Origin: Bacteroidota bacterium
GTDB lineage: Bacteria; Bacteroidota; Bacteroidia; Bacteroidales; Prolixibacteraceae
Length of the DNA: 7,548 bases
Assembly (NCBI GenBank): GCA_030632865.1
Contig: DAOVTY010000154.1
Coordinates: 1-7,548 of the forward strand
Direction of reading: 5' to 3'
Positions 5,359-7,548 of the stretch are shown piece after piece. The notes below the pieces were generated by a model. The model ran no database searches. It was not told the DNA's origin and saw only the letters and a program-made list of their open reading frames with translations. Position 1 is the stretch's first letter. Each line of letters opens with the position of its first letter. The translations under genes and the position numbers were made by a program.

Positions 5359-5778
5359 TTATAAACTTAGTGTTTTCCAACCTTCTTGTAAATATTTAGT
5401 AAGTGGGGTTCCCATTCCTTTTACATCAATTCCCATTTCAGCTAAATCTTCATCAACTCCATACATTCGTGCGCAAGCAATACATGCTTCCACAACAACT
5501 CCAGCTTCTTTCATTTTTTTTACATAATCCTGCAAACTTTTATTCTCCGATAAAAGTTTTGCCGATGGTCCCCAAATTATTAAAACAACTTCGTCGAACC
5601 AACCTTGTTTTTTAGCATTGTATGTGTACATAAAGCACATTTTTTCCGCTACATCCACATCGCCACTTGTCCACAGAACAGCTAATTTCTTTGAGTTATC
5701 TTCCATTTTTGTTTCGTTTTGTGCAAATACACTAGAAAATAGTGAGATTGCCAATAATAGTAAAATTGTTTTTTTCAT
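5359..5778 (-). CDS. DsrE-family protein with an N-terminal signal peptide
   Basis: A 139-residue protein with a clear Sec signal peptide (MKKTILLLLAISLFSSVFA, predicted cleavage before Gln20) followed by a DsrE/DsrF-like alpha/beta domain. KLAVLWTSGDVDVAEKMCFM (31-50), the strand-turn VVLIIWGPSAKLL (64-76) and the cysteine segment VEACIACARMYGV (96-108) are what I associate with small Bacteroidota DsrE proteins. Cysteines are Cys48, Cys99 and Cys102, the last two as CxxC. Family members act in sulfur relay or persulfide transfer in the cytosol, but this one should be periplasmic. An internal Met25 could give a cytosolic form, but the signal peptide is too typical to ignore. It lies 34 bases downstream of the cysteine-cluster gene on the same strand and is probably co-transcribed with it. 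The specific sulfur substrate is unknown. Confidence 0.85.
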   Translation of the reverse strand: MKKTILLLLAISLFSSVFAQNETKMEDNSKKLAVLWTSGDVDVAEKMCFMYTYNAKKQGWFDEVVLIIWGPSAKLLSENKSLQDYVKKMKEAGVVVEACIACARMYGVDEDLAEMGIDVKGMGTPLTKYLQEGWKTLSL

Positions 5779-5812
5779 GATTAATTATTTAAGTGAATTG
5801 TAATTAATGTCT

Positions 5813-6343
5813 TTAAAAATGATTTATAATATCTTTAATTGGTATTAAATCAAATTCATTGTAATTTTTTTCTTGAAACTCAGAAATGAATTCTTTGTTC
5901 AACATAAAAAGTTTGCTGTTGTATTTATCTTGTGGAAATGTATTGTCTAAAGTAAAATCTTCAAAATTATATTTTGTAAAGTTCAAGTCGCAGGCAGACA
6001 GTTCCCAGTCGTTGTTATCATTCATAAATAGAAGCGGTAAACCGTGTGTGCGACAAATTACCGGACGTTGATTGTAAATTGTACAAGCATGATTTTTTAG
6101 AAATATGCATCCACCTTCTTTTATTACAGTTGAAATTTCAGGCACTATTTTTTTCGTATTTAAATCGTTGATGATATAATGAAATTCGATGGGCAAAATT
6201 TTGTAATCCATGCAACACATATCGCATCCCTTTTTGCATTCTATATGTTTGGTATGTTCGGTTTCTATTTCCAACGATTTATTGTCAATTTCATCTCGCA
6301 ATAAAATGTATTTTTCAAAAAACTTATTTTCACCTTCCTTCAT
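5813..6343 (-). CDS. YkgJ-family cysteine cluster protein (putative Fe-S or zinc binding)
   Basis: A 176-residue cytosolic protein with the YkgJ/CxxCxxCC-type metal-binding domain. The cysteines are Cys36, Cys40, Cys43 and Cys44 (CKKGCDMCC), Cys79, Cys87 and Cys97 (within CTIYNQRPVICRTHGLP at 87-103), and Cys118. The 'Y..RP..CR.HG' block is the family's most conserved part. An N-terminal helix (residues 5-30) precedes the domain, and the C-terminal ~50 residues are acidic and divergent. There is no signal peptide. The family is thought to bind an Fe-S cluster or zinc; no reaction is established that I can name. The ATG at 6343 is the only plausible start, with an A/T-rich leader and no Shine-Dalgarno. 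It is the promoter-proximal gene of a probable two-gene unit with dsrE. Confidence 0.85.
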   Translation of the reverse strand: MKEGENKFFEKYILLRDEIDNKSLEIETEHTKHIECKKGCDMCCMDYKILPIEFHYIINDLNTKKIVPEISTVIKEGGCIFLKNHACTIYNQRPVICRTHGLPLLFMNDNNDWELSACDLNFTKYNFEDFTLDNTFPQDKYNSKLFMLNKEFISEFQEKNYNEFDLIPIKDIINHF

Positions 6344-6468
6344 AATTATTAAAATAATATAATAGCAAATTACACAATTTTTATCGTTTGTAAATTCGAT
6401 TGGCTAAATTTACTTTTTCTAAATGCTCAATACCATTCTAGAATTATAAAACTAAATTATTACGAAAT

Positions 6469-7146
6469 TTATAATTTACGGGTAGCAGACATATCTATTT
6501 TTTTTGTTCCCAAATAGAAAAATAGAGCTGCAATTGCCATTAAAATATGACTAACAGATAGATAATTAAACCATTGATGTGGCGATATTTTATTCATAAA
6601 AAACAGTGCGGCAATTGCGGCAAAGCCTATACCAATTAACATGTATTTACTGGCTGAATTTTTTGTTTTCCAGAAAAGAAACCCTTCTAACGAAAGCACT
6701 ACAAACATTAATCCGTATCCCGAATGAAACTCAACAAAAAAGAAATTTAGTGTTGTAATTGTTAGGGTGAGAAATGTTATAAACTCGAGTATATTTACAA
6801 CCCTGAAAGCTTTTATTAACGATTCTTTTAGCCAAATACGAGTGTGTTCAATTGCAGCGCGTTCAACAAACATTATCGATATCATACTCATTATCCAGCC
6901 CGGAAGTTTCCAATACAAGCTAAAATTATATAAAAATGCGTGACCAATTAAACCGCCCAACAAAGTGGCAATACCCATGTTTAAAAAGTAAATTTTAAAA
7001 TATAGAAATACCTTCTCTTTTTTACCTGATTTTTGAAGTCGATAAAAAAAATACAAACATAAAACTGAGACTATTAAATCTGTCAACGTAACAATCGGCT
7101 CGTCAATTCTTATTCCCGCAAAATATATTGTATTTATTTCGTTCAT
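6469..7146 (-). CDS. Unrecognised integral membrane protein with about seven transmembrane segments
   Basis: A 225-residue membrane protein when started at the ATG at 7146-7144. The frame stays open upstream to a TTG at 7170, but the extra residues (LRRKRVLP) would put a strongly basic tail ahead of what looks like a natural N-terminus, so I prefer the ATG. Hydrophobic segments lie at roughly 20-38, 50-72, 82-97, 113-137, 143-159, 168-184 and 196-213. Polar residues inside or at the membrane edge include His69 (LIGHAF), Glu95 and Glu99 with His101 (FVERAAIEHTRIW), and His200 (VSHILMAIAALFFYLG). The seven-helix layout with buried histidines recalls ceramidase/CREST-type hydrolases, and it may belong to a Bacteroidota DUF family such as DUF6962, but I cannot confirm either. 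It is a single gene on this strand, 125 bases from the cysteine-cluster gene. Confidence 0.75.
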   Translation of the reverse strand: MNEINTIYFAGIRIDEPIVTLTDLIVSVLCLYFFYRLQKSGKKEKVFLYFKIYFLNMGIATLLGGLIGHAFLYNFSLYWKLPGWIMSMISIMFVERAAIEHTRIWLKESLIKAFRVVNILEFITFLTLTITTLNFFFVEFHSGYGLMFVVLSLEGFLFWKTKNSASKYMLIGIGFAAIAALFFMNKISPHQWFNYLSVSHILMAIAALFFYLGTKKIDMSATRKL

Positions 7147-7332
7147 TGGTAAAACTCTTTTTCGGCGCAAAAAATTATTGCACTAATTTACTGAACTTAT
7201 TATCATAATTCAAATATTTTTTCTTGTTATAAAAACAAATTTTGGTTATGAATAGTAGATGTAAATAGCATATTTTTTTATGATATTTATTGTTAGATTG
7301 CAAATCAAAATTATTTCATAAAACAAATTATT

Positions 7333-7548
7333 ATGCTGTATAAAACTTCAATAAAATGGGTGAAAAATTCCTTGCTGATTATTTCGCTTTTTATAATAAT
7401 TGGTATTTCGGCAAATGCCCAAAAAATTATTCAAAAAACTTCTGAAAAACAGCGCGTAGATTGGTACAATAATTATGTTGAACTAAAAGAAAATTCTCTC
7501 CTTAAAAATTTGCCGTGGCAATTTGTGGGACCTGTAAATATTAGCGGA
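7333..7548 (+). CDS. Secreted BNR/sortilin (VPS10)-like repeat protein, N-terminal part, cut by the window edge
   Basis: The first 72 codons of a secreted protein. Residues 1-29 are a signal peptide (basic start MLYKTSIKWVKN, hydrophobic LLIISLFIIIGIS, cleavage after ANA). After a helical linker rich in Lys, Glu and Gln comes LPWQFVGPVNISG (60-72). 'W..xGPxNISGR' is the usual opening of Bacteroidota proteins built from BNR/sortilin-like beta-propeller repeats, often annotated as glycosyl hydrolase, exo-alpha-sialidase or Ycf48-like and often about 700-1100 residues long. The rest lies outside the window, so propeller number, a C-terminal sorting domain and any enzymatic role cannot be judged. 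Upstream, 7171-7332 is AT-rich intergenic DNA with no clear promoter match. Confidence 0.7.
   Translation, partial: MLYKTSIKWVKNSLLIISLFIIIGISANAQKIIQKTSEKQRVDWYNNYVELKENSLLKNLPWQFVGPVNISG

Noticed and set aside
5403..5803. Two plus-strand open frames (5403-5615 and 5618-5803)
   Set aside because: Both are antisense to the DsrE-family gene and have no recognisable features.
5886..6071. Plus-strand open frame of 61 codons
   Set aside because: Antisense to the cysteine-cluster gene, which has all its conserved cysteines in frame.
7147..7170. Upstream TTG start extending the seven-segment membrane protein by eight residues
   Set aside because: TTG starts are uncommon in Bacteroidota, and the ATG at 7146 gives a complete protein with a normal N-terminus.

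Overview
This is an AT-rich window with the hallmarks of the phylum Bacteroidota, probably a free-living or marine Bacteroidales/Marinilabiliales-type organism. The evidence is the protein families (DUF2795 small acidic protein, DUF4861 lipoprotein, GH16-type lipoprotein remnant, BNR-repeat exoprotein starting 'WxFxGPxNISG'), the absence of Shine-Dalgarno-like leaders, and weak promoter matches that resemble the Bacteroidota -33 TTG / -7 TAnnTTTG pattern. No tRNA, rRNA, CRISPR array or insertion sequence was seen.

Layout. (1) 1-1048, minus strand: a KefF-like flavodoxin-fold oxidoreductase translationally coupled (TAATG overlap) to a KefB/KefC-type cation:proton antiporter that runs off the left edge. 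The antiporter is easy to miss because a long open frame lies on the opposite strand. (2) 1049-2201: a 360-base non-coding stretch with overlapping inverted repeats, then the 5' stub of a GH16 glucanase-type lipoprotein gene (a pseudogene), then a convergent two-repeat YccF membrane protein. (3) 2000-3449: an intergenic region holding a perfect 16-bp palindrome that fits the LacI-family operator consensus, followed by a DUF4861 lipoprotein. Together with the GH16 stub this looks like what is left of, or a satellite of, polysaccharide utilisation. (4) 3634-5305, plus strand: a MacB/LolD-type ABC ATPase without its permease, 9 bases from a PduO-type cobalamin adenosyltransferase, then a 16-bp direct repeat and a DUF2795 protein, closed by a strong bidirectional terminator. 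(5) 5359-6343, minus strand: a YkgJ-type cysteine-cluster protein followed by a DsrE-family protein that carries a signal peptide. (6) 6469-7146, minus strand: an unrecognised seven-segment membrane protein. (7) 7333-7548, plus strand: the start of a secreted BNR/sortilin-like repeat protein cut by the right edge.

Most of the window is ordinary housekeeping and accessory content. I do not see a convincing new multi-gene system. The items most worth a second look are the LacI-like operator, the overlapping inverted repeats upstream of the GH16 stub, the exported DsrE paired with a cysteine-cluster protein, the 22-bp-period direct repeat, and the orphan ABC ATPase joined to the adenosyltransferase gene.
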